A stretch of DNA of 64,000 bases from Clostridia bacterium (GCA_017527065.1 JAFXQO010000025.1:1-64000); one strand, 5' to 3'. Counted from the first letter of the stretch, positions 8,742 through 17,212 are shown. Notes: generated by a model not told the origin, from the letters alone. A program made the numbers and translations.

Positions 8742-8770
8742 TTGCAAAACCTGTTGAAGTGGGCTATAAT
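8742..8770 (+). promoter_or_regulatory. Promoter of RpiR-flavoprotein unit
   Basis: TTGCAA (8742-8747), 17-base spacer, TATAAT (8765-8770), about 40 bases before the start at 8811. Confidence 0.8.
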
Positions 8771-8810
8771 GTAATCGCGAATAATATGCCGGGAGGATTT
8801 TCGGATCGTT

Positions 8811-9698
8811 ATGGAAAAGAATATGGGCGACGCGCAGGAGCTGATCCAGCGCCTGAACCAGAGCGGCCGCAAGCTCTCAAAGAGCCACCGCCGGATCGCC
8901 GAGTGCATCGTGTCCCACTATGATAAGGCCGCCTTTATGACCGCGTCCCGCCTGGGCGAGTACGTGGGCGTGAGCGAATCGACCGTGGTGCGGTTCGCCT
9001 CCACACTGGGCTACGAGGGCTATCCGCAGCTTCAAAAGGCGCTGCAGGAGCTCATCCGCCACCGGCTGACCGCCAGCCAGCGCTTCGAGATGACCAGCGA
9101 TATGGATCAGGCTCAGGTGCTCAACAAGGTGCTCAAGGCGGACATGCAGAACATCCGCGCCACCATCGACGAGCTGGACACCGCCGTGTTCGAGAACGTG
9201 GTGGAGCTGCTGCTTCGCGCCAAGCAGATCTATGTGCTGGGCCTGCGCGCCAGCGCGCCCCTGGCGCAGTTCATGGCCCATTATCTGGGCTTCATTTTCA
9301 GGAACGTGGAGCTGGTCACCTCCGGCGTGAGCGACGTGTTCGAGCAGCTGGCGCGCATCGACGAGGATGACGTGCTCATCGGCATCAGCTTCCCCCGTTA
9401 CTCCAGCCGCACCATAGAGGCGATGGAATTCGCCAAGAGCCGCGGCGCGGAGCTGGTCGCCATCACGGACGGGCCCCTTTCCCCGCTGCACGCCAGGGCC
9501 GACCTGTGCCTCACCGCCAAGTCGGACATGGCGTCTTTCGTGGATTCCCTGGTCGCGCCGCTTTCGCTCATCAACGCGCTGATCGTGGCGCTGGGCCAGC
9601 GCCGCCGCCAGCAGGTGGCCGCCTATTTCGAGGGCATGGAGCGCATCTGGGACGAATACCATGTCTACCTGGGAAAGGAAAAAACGGGCAATGAATGA
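8811..9698 (+). CDS. RpiR-family transcriptional regulator (HTH plus SIS)
   Basis: A 295-residue regulator. Residues 1-80 form the RpiR helix-turn-helix with the characteristic SESTVVRFASTLGYEGYPQLQ segment. Residues about 125-265 form a SIS sugar-phosphate-binding domain (YVLGLRASAPLAQFMAHYL, IGISFPRYSSRTIEAMEFAK). RpiR proteins respond to phosphosugars. The target here is unclear because the next gene is a flavoprotein rather than a sugar enzyme. GGGAGG lies 14 bases before the ATG. The stop overlaps the next start by eight bases. Confidence 0.93.
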   Translation: MEKNMGDAQELIQRLNQSGRKLSKSHRRIAECIVSHYDKAAFMTASRLGEYVGVSESTVVRFASTLGYEGYPQLQKALQELIRHRLTASQRFEMTSDMDQAQVLNKVLKADMQNIRATIDELDTAVFENVVELLLRAKQIYVLGLRASAPLAQFMAHYLGFIFRNVELVTSGVSDVFEQLARIDEDDVLIGISFPRYSSRTIEAMEFAKSRGAELVAITDGPLSPLHARADLCLTAKSDMASFVDSLVAPLSLINALIVALGQRRRQQVAAYFEGMERIWDEYHVYLGKEKTGNE

Positions 9699-10965
9699 CA
9701 TCGCTGTGATCGGCGGCGGCGCGGCGGGCATGATGGCCGCCGTCTGCGCGGCCCGCCTGGGCGCGCGCGTGACGCTCTTCGAGCGCAACGAAAAACTGGG
9801 CAAGAAGATATACATCACCGGCAAGGGCCGCTGCAACGTGACCAACGCCGCGGACGAGGACGCGTTCCTGCGCAACATCATGCGCAACCCGCGCTTCTGC
9901 TACGCGGCCCTCAGCAACCTCAACAGCGCCGGCCTTATGGCGTTTTTCGAGGAACGCGGCGTGCCGCTCAAGGTGGAGCGCGGCGAGCGCGTGTTTCCCG
10001 TGTCCGACCATGCCAGCGACATCACCCGGGCGCTGGAACGGGAGCTCGCCCGGCTGAACGTGGCCGTGCGCCTGAACACGCGGGTGCGGGAATTGATGCT
10101 GGATGAAAGCGGCGCGGCCGCCGGCCTGGTGACCGACCGCGGGCAGACGTATGGCGCGGGGGCCGTGATCGTGGCCACAGGCGGGCAGAGCTATCCCTCC
10201 ACCGGCTCCACCGGCGACGGCTGGGCCATGGCCGAGGCCACCGGGCACCGCACGAAGCCGGCGCTGCCGGCGCTCACATCCATCGAGACGGAGGAGGACT
10301 GGCCCTTCGCCCTGAGCGGGCTGTCCCTCAGGAACGTGGCGCTGAGCGCCTATGACGCCAAGGGCAGGCGCTTTTACCGCGAGCAGGGCGAACTGCTCAT
10401 GACCCACTTCGGCGTTTCCGGCCCGCTGGCGCTCACCCTGTCCAGCCGGCTTCCGGAGGATCCGGCGGGCGTTCGCCTGGCGCTGGACCTCAAGCCCGCC
10501 CTGGACGAGGCCGCGCTGGACCGCCGCCTGGTGCGGGATCTGACCGAGCAGTCCAGGAAGCGGCTCGCCACCGTGATGGACGGGCTGGAGCCCCACGCGC
10601 TGGGGCTGAGCGTGCTGGAGCTGGCGCGCCTGTCGCCCGAAAAGCCGGCCAACGCGCTCACCCAGGAGGAAAGGCGCTCCATCGTGCGGCTTTTGAAGGC
10701 CATGCCCCTGACTGTGAAGCGGCTGCGGGGGCTGGAGGAGGCCATCGTGACCCGGGGCGGCGTCGCCGTGGCGGACATCAACCCTTCGACCATGGAATCG
10801 AAGCGCGTGCCCGGCCTGTATTTCGCCGGCGAAACCATCGACATCGACGCCCTCACCGGCGGCTTCAACCTGCAGCTGGCCTTTTCGACCGGCGCGCTGG
10901 CGGGGCGCAGCGCGGCGGAAGCCGCGATGCGGAATGGGGAATTGGAAATGGGAAATGGGGAATGA
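9691..10965 (+). CDS. FAD/NAD(P)-dependent oxidoreductase, HI0933/BaiN family
   Basis: A 424-residue flavoprotein. The ATG at 9691 gives the dinucleotide-binding start MNDIAVIGGGAAGMMAA, followed by the family signature GKKIYITGKGRCNVTN. The C-terminal FAD block is VPGLYFAGETIDIDALTGGFNLQLA. Members include BaiN and many uncharacterised aminoacetone-oxidase-like proteins, so the substrate is not known. It starts inside the end of the rpiR gene. The extreme C-terminus (MRNGELEMGNGE) is read from a degenerate copy of the GGAATTA repeat, not from family sequence. Confidence 0.92.
   Translation: MNDIAVIGGGAAGMMAAVCAARLGARVTLFERNEKLGKKIYITGKGRCNVTNAADEDAFLRNIMRNPRFCYAALSNLNSAGLMAFFEERGVPLKVERGERVFPVSDHASDITRALERELARLNVAVRLNTRVRELMLDESGAAAGLVTDRGQTYGAGAVIVATGGQSYPSTGSTGDGWAMAEATGHRTKPALPALTSIETEEDWPFALSGLSLRNVALSAYDAKGRRFYREQGELLMTHFGVSGPLALTLSSRLPEDPAGVRLALDLKPALDEAALDRRLVRDLTEQSRKRLATVMDGLEPHALGLSVLELARLSPEKPANALTQEERRSIVRLLKAMPLTVKRLRGLEEAIVTRGGVAVADINPSTMESKRVPGLYFAGETIDIDALTGGFNLQLAFSTGALAGRSAAEAAMRNGELEMGNGE
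10931..10964 (+). repeat. Degenerate GGAATTA-type repeat within a gene end
   Basis: The sequence is an array of GGAAT/GGAAAT units (GGAATGGGGAATTGGAAATG and onward). It encodes the last 11 residues of the flavoprotein and its stop. It matches the unit of the other dispersed arrays in this window but is more diverged. Confidence 0.55.
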
Positions 10966-11021
10966 GGGAGTCCCCGACGATCTGATTATATGGAACGATT
11001 CGTATTACGGAGGAGCAGGGC

Positions 11022-11705
11022 ATGAGCGAGTATTTTGCCGTGGCCATCGACGGGCCGGCGGCGGCGGGCAAATCCACCGTCGCGAAGCGCGTGGCCCGGG
11101 AACTGGGGGCGCTGTATCTGGACACCGGCGCGATGTACCGCGCGGTGGGGCTGTACATGCTGCGGCACGGCGTTTCGCTGGACGACGCCGAGGGCATCGC
11201 GCATCGCGCGGGCGAAGCGCGCGTGGACGTGAGGTATGTGGACGGGATCCAGCGCGTGTTCCTTTGCGGCGAGGATGTGTCGCAGGCGATCCGCGAGAAC
11301 GAAGTATCGGCGGCGGCCTCCGCGGTGTCGGCGGTGCCGGCGGTGCGGAAGATCCTGATGGCGCGGCAGCGGGAGATCGCGGCCGGTTCAAGCGTGGTCA
11401 TGGACGGCCGGGACATCGGCACGAAGGTGCTGCCGGACGCGCCGGTGAAGGTGTTCCTCACGGCGTCGGCCGAGGTGCGCGCCCGGCGGCGCTTCGAGGA
11501 GCTCAGCGCCAAGGGCCAGCCGGTGCCCTATGAACGGCTGCTGGAGGAGATCCGTCAACGGGACCACAACGACGCCACCCGCGCGGCTTCGCCCATGGTG
11601 CAGGCGGCGGACGCCCAGCTTCTGGACAGCAGCGACATGACCGTCGAGCAGGTGGTCGCCGCTATCGTCGCGATGGCGCGTGAGAAGATGGAGGGCCGGC
11701 GATGA
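11022..11705 (+). CDS. cmk: Cytidylate kinase
   Basis: A 227-residue CMP/dCMP kinase that makes CDP from CMP and ATP. The P-loop is IDGPAAAGKST near residue 9, followed by YLDTGAMYRAV and the conserved MDGRDIGTKVLPDA segment in the CMP-binding part. Length and motif spacing fit the family. GGAGGAG precedes the ATG. Its stop overlaps plsC by four bases, an arrangement (cmk-plsC) common in Clostridia. Confidence 0.97.
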   Translation: MSEYFAVAIDGPAAAGKSTVAKRVARELGALYLDTGAMYRAVGLYMLRHGVSLDDAEGIAHRAGEARVDVRYVDGIQRVFLCGEDVSQAIRENEVSAAASAVSAVPAVRKILMARQREIAAGSSVVMDGRDIGTKVLPDAPVKVFLTASAEVRARRRFEELSAKGQPVPYERLLEEIRQRDHNDATRAASPMVQAADAQLLDSSDMTVEQVVAAIVAMAREKMEGRR

Positions 11706-12286
11706 AGGAGAACAGGTTCTATTACACCTGCCGCGCGCTGGTCATTCCGCTTCTGCGCTTCCTCTTTCCCTTCCGGGTGGCGGGCGTGGAGAACATCCCA
11801 TCGGACGGGCCGGCGATTCTGTGCAGCAATCACGTGCATATGGTGGATCCTCTGTTCGTCGCCACGTCCACGCGGCGCTACGTCCGCTACATCTCCAAGA
11901 GGGAGCTGTTTGGGAACAGGTTCCTGGGCTGGTTCTTCCAGCGCCTGGGCATGTTTCCGGTGGCCCGGGGAGGCACCGACATGAGCGCCATGCGCACCAT
12001 GATGTCCATACTGAAGGAAGGGGGCGTGCTGGGCATCTTCCCCCAGGGCCACCGCTACCCCCATGACGACAACCGGACGCTTGAATCCGGCGTGGCCGTC
12101 ATCGCGCTGCGCGCCCGGGTTCCCGTGATCCCCATTCACGTGCGCGGCCCGGTGCGCCTTTTCCGCATGAATGAAATACGCATCGGCGAGCCCGTGGCGC
12201 TGGATGACCTCAAACGCATCGACGCGCCCACGCTGGCCGAGGCCGACAGCCGCCTGATCGACGCCATCTGGGCGCAGGAGGGCTGA
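11702..12286 (+). CDS. plsC: 1-acyl-sn-glycerol-3-phosphate acyltransferase
   Basis: A 194-residue PlsC-family enzyme that acylates lysophosphatidate during phospholipid synthesis at the membrane. The catalytic NHxxxxD motif is present as NHVHMVDP near residue 40. The substrate-binding block is FPQGHR near 113-118 instead of the usual FPEGTR, and VPVIPIHVRG follows. It is translationally coupled to cmk. The Q and H in the second motif are a mild departure but are seen in some clostridial homologues. Confidence 0.92.
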   Translation: MKENRFYYTCRALVIPLLRFLFPFRVAGVENIPSDGPAILCSNHVHMVDPLFVATSTRRYVRYISKRELFGNRFLGWFFQRLGMFPVARGGTDMSAMRTMMSILKEGGVLGIFPQGHRYPHDDNRTLESGVAVIALRARVPVIPIHVRGPVRLFRMNEIRIGEPVALDDLKRIDAPTLAEADSRLIDAIWAQEG

Positions 12287-12364
12287 GGGCGGCCCACGCG
12301 GCGCGGCGGCCGGAGTCATCCGGTAAAATTCACATGAAATGCGGCATTTCACGCAAAATATAAT

Positions 12365-12393
12365 TTGACAAACGCGGGAAAACAATCTATAAT
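12365..12393 (+). promoter_or_regulatory. Consensus promoter of yceD-rpmF
   Basis: TTGACA (12365-12370), 17-base spacer, TATAAT (12388-12393). This predicts a start of transcription near 12400, leaving room for the AGGTGAG ribosome site ahead of ATG 12427. Confidence 0.92.
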
Positions 12394-12426
12394 AGCAGAG
12401 TTGACATAGAGGTGAGAGCTTTGCTG

Positions 12427-12930
12427 ATGGATGTTTCCCGGGCGGTCAGGGATCCCGGCCAGTCGTATCCCTTCGAGGCGGCGGCTGAAATCGAGCCCAT
12501 GATCGTGCTGGACGATCCGGTGCGCTTCACAAATGTCCGCCTGAAAGGCCATCTGGTCGGAACGGGCGGGGGCGTCCGGCTGTCCGCATCCGTCGAGGCG
12601 GACGTGCAGTCCCGCTGCGCGCTGTGCCTCGAGCCCGTGGAGGAACATCTCGCGGCGGAGATCGACGCGCTGTTCGCCCGCGAGCCAGATCCCGACGATC
12701 CCGACCAGTACCGGCTGGAGGGCTATCAGATCGAGACGGACGACGTGGCGCGGGAGGCGCTGTTGCTGGAGCTGCCGATGCGCTTTCTGTGCAGCGCCGA
12801 TTGCAAGGGCCTCTGCCCCGTCTGCGGGGCCAATCGCAACAAAGTACCCTGTACATGCCAGGAGGGCGGCGAACGCCAGAATCCCTTTTCGGCATTGAGC
12901 AAATTGCTGACAGAGGATGAGGAGGTGTAA
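12427..12930 (+). CDS. yceD: YceD/DUF177 family protein
   Basis: A 167-residue DUF177 protein, the family linked to 23S rRNA accumulation and nearly always found next to rpmF. Cysteine pairs CALC (mid-protein) and the C-terminal [13 protein letters not shown] plus CTC are the family's metal-site-like residues. I chose ATG 12427 because AGGTGAG sits 10 bases upstream and the mapped promoter leaves almost no leader for the in-frame GTG at 12412. It lies two bases before rpmF, so the pair is one transcript. Confidence 0.9.
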   Translation: MDVSRAVRDPGQSYPFEAAAEIEPMIVLDDPVRFTNVRLKGHLVGTGGGVRLSASVEADVQSRCALCLEPVEEHLAAEIDALFAREPDPDDPDQYRLEGYQIETDDVAREALLLELPMRFLCSADCKGLCPVCGANRNKVPCTCQEGGERQNPFSALSKLLTEDEEV

Positions 12931-12932
12931 CC

Positions 12933-13124
12933 ATGGCCGTACCGAAGGGAAAAACTTCTAAAGCGCGCAGAGATTCCCGCCGCGCTCAGAACTGGAAGCT
13001 GAGCCTGCCGGGCATCGTGAAGTGCCCGCGCTGCCAGAAAATGAAGCTGGCCCACCGCGTTTGCAAGAATTGCGGTTATTACGATGGCCAGCAGGTGGTC
13101 AAGGTGGATGCCGAGACCAAGTGA
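12933..13124 (+). CDS. rpmF: 50S ribosomal protein L32
   Basis: A 63-residue L32 with the invariant start [19 protein letters not shown] and a zinc-ribbon made of CPRC and CKNCGYY. The four cysteines mean this is the zinc-binding (C+) form. It follows yceD as in most bacteria and is closed by a terminator at 13140-13180. The fatty acid gene plsX, often next in line, is absent here. Confidence 0.98.
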   Translation: MAVPKGKTSKARRDSRRAQNWKLSLPGIVKCPRCQKMKLAHRVCKNCGYYDGQQVVKVDAETK

Positions 13125-13139
13125 TGTGCCGCAGCCTGT

Positions 13140-13180
13140 AAAGGCGCCTCATACGAGCGATGAGCGCGCCTTTCTTTTTG
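13140..13180 (+). terminator. Rho-independent terminator after rpmF
   Basis: Stem AAAGGCGC...GCGCCTTT extended by CTCAT/ATGAG with one bulge, then TTTCTTTTTG. It lies 16 bases after the rpmF stop. Confidence 0.85.
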
Positions 13181-13206
13181 TCTTTAGGGAAAGGTAGGGA
13201 AAAAAT

Positions 13207-13551
13207 ATGGAAATGCAGGGCTACGACCGGAAGGCGGCGCTCGCGTTCATGCTGCCGAAGCTGAACGGCGCCGAGTTCAAGCCCCTCGCCGCCGAGGCGG
13301 AAACGCTCCTCAATCAGGCCGTCGACGCCGACTTCGCCTACATGGCCCACGCGGGCATCCTCACCGCCGAGGGCCTCATGGGCCAGGGCTACTATGACGA
13401 CGATGACGCGTTCGAATTCATACTGGACCACATGGCGGCGGCGCGCCGCGCCGGGGAAAAAGACATGGACGCCCTCGCCGCCTTCGTCGATCAGTACATG
13501 GAGCTGCAGGAGCAATACCTGGACCGGGCCGGTCTGCTCAGTTGGGACTGA
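13207..13551 (+). CDS. Small acidic protein of unknown function
   Basis: A 114-residue protein I do not recognise. It is rich in Ala, Asp and Glu, predicted mostly helical, with a run of four Asp (YYDDDDAFEF) in the middle and no Cys-based motif, signal peptide or membrane segment. A purine-rich GGTAGGGA lies before the ATG. It stands between the rpmF terminator and a structured promoter that drives the large P-loop protein, so a link to the latter is possible but not shown. Codon use matches the neighbours, which supports a real gene. Confidence 0.6.
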   Translation: MEMQGYDRKAALAFMLPKLNGAEFKPLAAEAETLLNQAVDADFAYMAHAGILTAEGLMGQGYYDDDDAFEFILDHMAAARRAGEKDMDALAAFVDQYMELQEQYLDRAGLLSWD

Positions 13552-13575
13552 CAGACGACTATTGTGTGAAAACAA

Positions 13576-13643
13576 CGGGCTTTCGCAAGATTTACGCCAA
13601 CATTTTTAAGAAAATGTGATGTGAAACTCTTGACGAAAGCCCG
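13576..13643 (+). promoter_or_regulatory. Long inverted repeat overlapping the next promoter
   Basis: Arms CGGGCTTTCG (13576-13585) and CGAAAGCCCG (13634-13643), extended by AAGA/TCTT, can pair over a 40-base interior. The interior holds its own hairpin, ACATTTT/AAAATGT (13600-13617). The right arm lies inside the promoter at 13630-13658. It could be a terminator for the upstream gene, an operator or a cruciform. Confidence 0.7.
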
Positions 13644-13658
13644 CTGTTTATTTATAAT
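13630..13658 (+). promoter_or_regulatory. Promoter of the McrB-like P-loop gene
   Basis: TTGACG (13630-13635), 17-base spacer, TATAAT (13653-13658). The -35 and spacer overlap the right arm of the inverted repeat at 13576-13643. Confidence 0.8.
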
Positions 13659-13711
13659 CGTAAGGTGTGGTTCACAATCTGTAAATTTATGGAAAAGGAG
13701 GCATGAAGACG

Positions 13712-16195
13712 ATGATATTGCCCGGCAAATTGACTCTGGGCTATCTTCAGGAAGACAACCCTCAAAAGTTCTATTTTCGCGTCAGTCCCCTGCTGGTCAA
13801 AGACGAGACCGGCTGCAAACCGGTAGAAAACGTCCGGGAGGACTATCTCGAAGACGGATTTATACGCATTGTACCCGATAAGAATGAAATCAGCCATTTT
13901 AAGACGAGGATGCGCGCCCTCGGCCGGTATTGCCTGCTGGACCTGAGGCGTCATATGGGCGAAAACGATAAAATCCGGCCCAATAAAAACCATTCCGGTG
14001 AAAACGGCGACCGGAACGCCTTCATTGTTTATTCCGACGTCATCGCGGCGGTGCCGCCGCTGTTCATGGCGGAGGCCGTGGAGCCCGACCAGGACGGCTT
14101 GTTTCCCCGGCCCGGCACGCCTTTCGTGGCCGCCCTGCAGGAGGGCGAGATCAAGGGCGTCTACACCTGGGAGCAGCGCGACGGCGCGGCCTGCCTGACC
14201 GGCGCAAACCTGGCCTCCGGCGATCTGGCCGGCGCGGCCGGCAAACTCGTTTCCCTGGCGCTGGAGGAGACCGCCGTAAAAGTGCTCGTGGATCTGGCGG
14301 AATACGGCGTGAAGGCCGCGGAAGAGACTCCGCGCCCTGACGCGCCCGCGCCCGAAAGCGCCCCGAAGCCGGCTGAAAGCCCCCGCGCCGAGCGCGAGCC
14401 CGAAACCGAACCCGAAGCCAGGCCGGAGCCCAAGCCTGAGCGCGCGCCCGCGAAGGCGGCCGAGCCCGAAAAGGAGGAGAGCGTCCCCGAGGACAAGCCC
14501 TGGCTGCAGCATACCACCTTCGTGTTCCCCCGCGTGGTGAGCGCCAAGCTGTCGCCGCGGCGTCAGTCCATGCAGCAGCAGAGCGGCTTCAATCCGCGCC
14601 GCAGCACGGGCATCAAGGACATCATCGACGACATGTGGCGACAGTCCCGGCTGGATCAGCTGGGCCATCCCGTCCCGCCCGAGGCCAGCGGCACGCCCCT
14701 GGTGAGTCCGGTGGACAAGGCCGTGCAGGCCGTGCGGGAGGCCTGGAACCTGCCCGAGGCGCGGGCCAGCCTGGTGTCCGGCCTGCTGAAGCTGGAGGAG
14801 CTGGACGAGGCCCTGGGGGCGAACGGCCAGGGCAGCCCGGCCGATAACCGCGAGCAGCGGGACCGGGAGCAGCAGCTGCGCCGCTTCGAGGCCGACCGGC
14901 TGAAAATTCTCTGCGAGATCGATGAGCTGAAAAAGATGCGCGCCGACAAGCGGGCCGAGCTCATCGACGAGCTGAAACGCGCCCGGGCCGGCGAGATGGC
15001 GCAGCTCGAAAAGCGGAACAAGGCGCTGGCGGAGGAGAAGCGGCGCTGCGAAGAGGAGGCCGAAACCGCCCGCGCCGCCGCCCAGACCGCGTCGAAGGCG
15101 TTCCAGGAGGTCTGCCAGGGGCTGGACGAGCGCATCGCCGAGCAGGCGGCGCTTGGCCGCGCCCGGGATATGATGCTCGCCATGGCCCGGGTGGGCCGCG
15201 AGCCGCGGCGCGAGCCGGAGACGGAAGAGCTTTCCGCGGGCGAACTGATCTCCGCCGTTCGCGTGCGCTTCAATGAGGCCGGCATCGAGCTGGACAACGA
15301 CGAGGCCGTGAACATTTTGGCCTGCTTCACGCTGGGCCGGGTGATCGTCCTGTCCGGCCCGAGCGGCAGCGGCAAAAGCGCCCGCGTGCGCACGCTTGCC
15401 GCGGCGCTGGGCATCGCCGCGCCGGAATACGGCCGTTTCGCCGAGGCGCAGCCCGAGGAAGACTGGGTTTCCCTCGGCCGGGCCGTGGAGGACAGCGCGC
15501 CCAGCGGCGTGCCCCTGCTGCGCCTGCCCGATCTGCGCCGCGTGCTCACCGCGGCGGGAGAGGCCGTGCCCGCATTGCTCATGCTGGACGACGCCAACCG
15601 CGTGCCTGCCGAGCGGTATCTTGACGGCCTGCTCTCCCAGCTGGACGCCGACGCGCCGGGCCGCCTCGCCACCGGGGCGGGAGAGCTGCCCCTCAGCCGC
15701 GCGCTGCGCGTGATGCTCACATTGCGGGACGCCGGGAGCGGCGCGCCTGTGGGGGCGAAGCTGCTGGACCGCGCCTGGCTGATCCGCCTGGCCCCGGAGA
15801 AGGCGGATTCCGCCTGGCAGCCGCGCGTGAAGGCGCAGCCCGCGCCGGAGAAGGCCGTTTCCATGGAGACGCTGAAAAAGGTGTTCGATCCCGCGCGGGA
15901 GGTGCCCGGCGAGATCGTGGAGCGCATGAAGCTGCTGCGCGTCCGGCTGGGTCAGGCGGGCGTGCTGATTTCCCGGCGCGCGCTGGACGACATGTACGCC
16001 TACTGCGCCGCCGTGTCGCCGCTGATGACCTGCGCCCCCGCCCAGGTGCTGGACTATGCCTTCGCCCAGCGGGCCATGCCCACGATCCTGGCCGAAGCCG
16101 GTCTCGACGCGCTCCACGCGCTGCCGCAGCTGATGCCGGACATGCCGCGCTCGCTGGCGCTGCTCACCGCGCCGCTGCCGCTGCCGCCGCTGTGA
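13712..16195 (+). CDS. Large McrB-like AAA+ P-loop protein with coiled coil
   Basis: An 827-residue protein of no family I can name. In order: a unique N-terminal region (1-200); a Pro/Glu-rich low-complexity linker (about 205-262); a short conserved-looking patch; a charged coiled coil (about 380-490); and a P-loop ATPase region. Walker A is LSGPSGSGKSA near 549. Walker B-like ALLMLDDANR near 621 and the sensor-like RVMLTLRD before LLDRAWLIRL resemble McrB/MoxR-type AAA+ proteins (DExNR, ALRRRF). The acidic second Walker B residue is Asp. ATG 13712 is preferred because GGAGG sits 10 bases upstream; ATG 13703 would be one base from it. No nuclease partner lies alongside. Confidence 0.75.
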   Translation: MILPGKLTLGYLQEDNPQKFYFRVSPLLVKDETGCKPVENVREDYLEDGFIRIVPDKNEISHFKTRMRALGRYCLLDLRRHMGENDKIRPNKNHSGENGDRNAFIVYSDVIAAVPPLFMAEAVEPDQDGLFPRPGTPFVAALQEGEIKGVYTWEQRDGAACLTGANLASGDLAGAAGKLVSLALEETAVKVLVDLAEYGVKAAEETPRPDAPAPESAPKPAESPRAEREPETEPEARPEPKPERAPAKAAEPEKEESVPEDKPWLQHTTFVFPRVVSAKLSPRRQSMQQQSGFNPRRSTGIKDIIDDMWRQSRLDQLGHPVPPEASGTPLVSPVDKAVQAVREAWNLPEARASLVSGLLKLEELDEALGANGQGSPADNREQRDREQQLRRFEADRLKILCEIDELKKMRADKRAELIDELKRARAGEMAQLEKRNKALAEEKRRCEEEAETARAAAQTASKAFQEVCQGLDERIAEQAALGRARDMMLAMARVGREPRREPETEELSAGELISAVRVRFNEAGIELDNDEAVNILACFTLGRVIVLSGPSGSGKSARVRTLAAALGIAAPEYGRFAEAQPEEDWVSLGRAVEDSAPSGVPLLRLPDLRRVLTAAGEAVPALLMLDDANRVPAERYLDGLLSQLDADAPGRLATGAGELPLSRALRVMLTLRDAGSGAPVGAKLLDRAWLIRLAPEKADSAWQPRVKAQPAPEKAVSMETLKKVFDPAREVPGEIVERMKLLRVRLGQAGVLISRRALDDMYAYCAAVSPLMTCAPAQVLDYAFAQRAMPTILAEAGLDALHALPQLMPDMPRSLALLTAPLPLPPL

Positions 16196-16203
16196 TTTCA
16201 ATC

Positions 16204-16237
16204 AATTAGGAATTAGGAATTGGGAATTAGGAATTGG
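16204..16237. repeat. GGAATTA-type array
   Basis: AATTAGGAATTAGGAATTGG continues to 16237 as the same 7-9 base unit. It is a single arm, followed by GAGTTTGA, similar to GAGTTACT after the arm at 31116. It lies right after the stop at 16195. Confidence 0.75.
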
Positions 16238-16247
16238 AGTTTGAATA

Positions 16248-16291
16248 AAAAGACCCGGCGCGGCCGTATTTGCAGGCGCGCCGGGTCTTTT
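16248..16291. terminator. Bidirectional terminator between convergent genes
   Basis: A perfect 15-base stem, AAAAGACCCGGCGCG (16248-16262) with its complement (16277-16291), and a 14-base loop. The A and T ends provide a U-run on both strands, serving the P-loop gene (+) and the MerR gene (-). Confidence 0.92.
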
Positions 16292-16296
16292 ATGGG

Positions 16297-17124
16297 TCAG
16301 GCGAGGGGCTGTCTTTTTTTCACGGGGTAGCAGATTTCCGTGACGAATTCGTCCGGGTTTTGGGTCTCGTGGGGGCTGACGTGGTAGATATTGAACATCG
16401 GGCCCGCGGCCTCATAGCCGTTCGCCTCCATCCACGCAATGACCGCCGCGTAGACGTCCACGATCTGGGCGTAGCTTCCCTTGTAGACGCAGCTGGCGAC
16501 CGTGACCTCCGGCAGCGTGCGGAACTTGACATGTGCCGTATCGGGGTAGGAGCCCTTCACGGTCTTCCAGGCCATCATCTCCACGTTTTCTTCCTTATAT
16601 TCCCCGTCGAGGTAGCTCACCGCGCAGAGGCAGGGATCGGCCTCGACGAGCTTCATGCGGCCGGTCTCCTCTGCCAGCACGCCCCAGATTCTCCCCTCGT
16701 CCTCATAGCGGGGAATGGTCATCTGAACCGTCGCGGCGTAGCGCTCGGGGATCGTCTTGATCGTTACGTTGTAATTCATGTCTTCTTCCTTTCTCAGCCT
16801 TTTTCGGGCTGCGTCCAGAAGCGTCAGTTTGTGGGCCGTCTCCCGCAAGAGGGCCTCCAGTTCCTCCCGCCGCGCGGCAAAGAACCGCTCCAGCTGTGTC
16901 CGGTCGTCGTAAACCGCGAGGATCTTCACGATATCCGCGAGGGAAAAGCCCATGTCCCTGAGGGCCGCGATGCGGCCCGCCGTCGGGAGCTGGTCTTCCC
17001 TGTAATACCGGTAATCCGTAAAGCGGTCGATTTCAGCCGGTTTCAAAAGACCGATCTCATCGTAGTGGCGGAGCATCCTGACGCTGATTCTGGACAGCTT
17101 TGAAAATTCTCCGATTTTCAGCAT
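16297..17124 (-). CDS. MerR-family regulator with GyrI-like effector domain
   Basis: A 275-residue BmrR-type regulator. The N-terminal winged helix reads MLKIGEFSKLSRISVRMLRH followed by YDEIGLLKP. A coiled-coil dimerisation helix spans about 80-115. The C-terminal half (from NYNVTIKTIPERYAATV) is a GyrI/AraC-type small-molecule-binding domain. Such proteins sense lipophilic drugs or dyes. GGAGG precedes the ATG. The promoter just upstream has the 19-base spacer that MerR proteins untwist, so self-activation is likely. No efflux gene lies next to it, so the target operon is unknown. Confidence 0.92.
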   Translation of the reverse strand: MLKIGEFSKLSRISVRMLRHYDEIGLLKPAEIDRFTDYRYYREDQLPTAGRIAALRDMGFSLADIVKILAVYDDRTQLERFFAARREELEALLRETAHKLTLLDAARKRLRKEEDMNYNVTIKTIPERYAATVQMTIPRYEDEGRIWGVLAEETGRMKLVEADPCLCAVSYLDGEYKEENVEMMAWKTVKGSYPDTAHVKFRTLPEVTVASCVYKGSYAQIVDVYAAVIAWMEANGYEAAGPMFNIYHVSPHETQNPDEFVTEICYPVKKRQPLA

Positions 17125-17165
17125 GGCGGTACCTCCATCGCTGTGTCCTTTTTGAGCTCAGGCGC

Positions 17166-17196
17166 ATTATAATGCCTGACACAATGAGAGAGTCAA
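17166..17196 (-). promoter_or_regulatory. MerR-type promoter with 19-base spacer
   Basis: Minus strand TTGACT (17191-17196), 19-base spacer, TATAAT (17166-17171). Suboptimal 19-20 base spacers are the hallmark of promoters remodelled by MerR-family activators. Confidence 0.8.
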
Positions 17197-17212
17197 GGCC
17201 TTTTTTACCGGC

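Noticed and set aside
8560-8810. Purine riboswitch or T-box upstream of guaA
   Set aside because: No conserved purine-aptamer core or T-box signature was found; only a weak promoter is visible.
13652-16201. Antisense open frame of 849 codons opposite the P-loop gene
   Set aside because: The composition is Arg/Gly/His/Gln-rich without motifs; the sense frame has promoter, ribosome site and Walker A.
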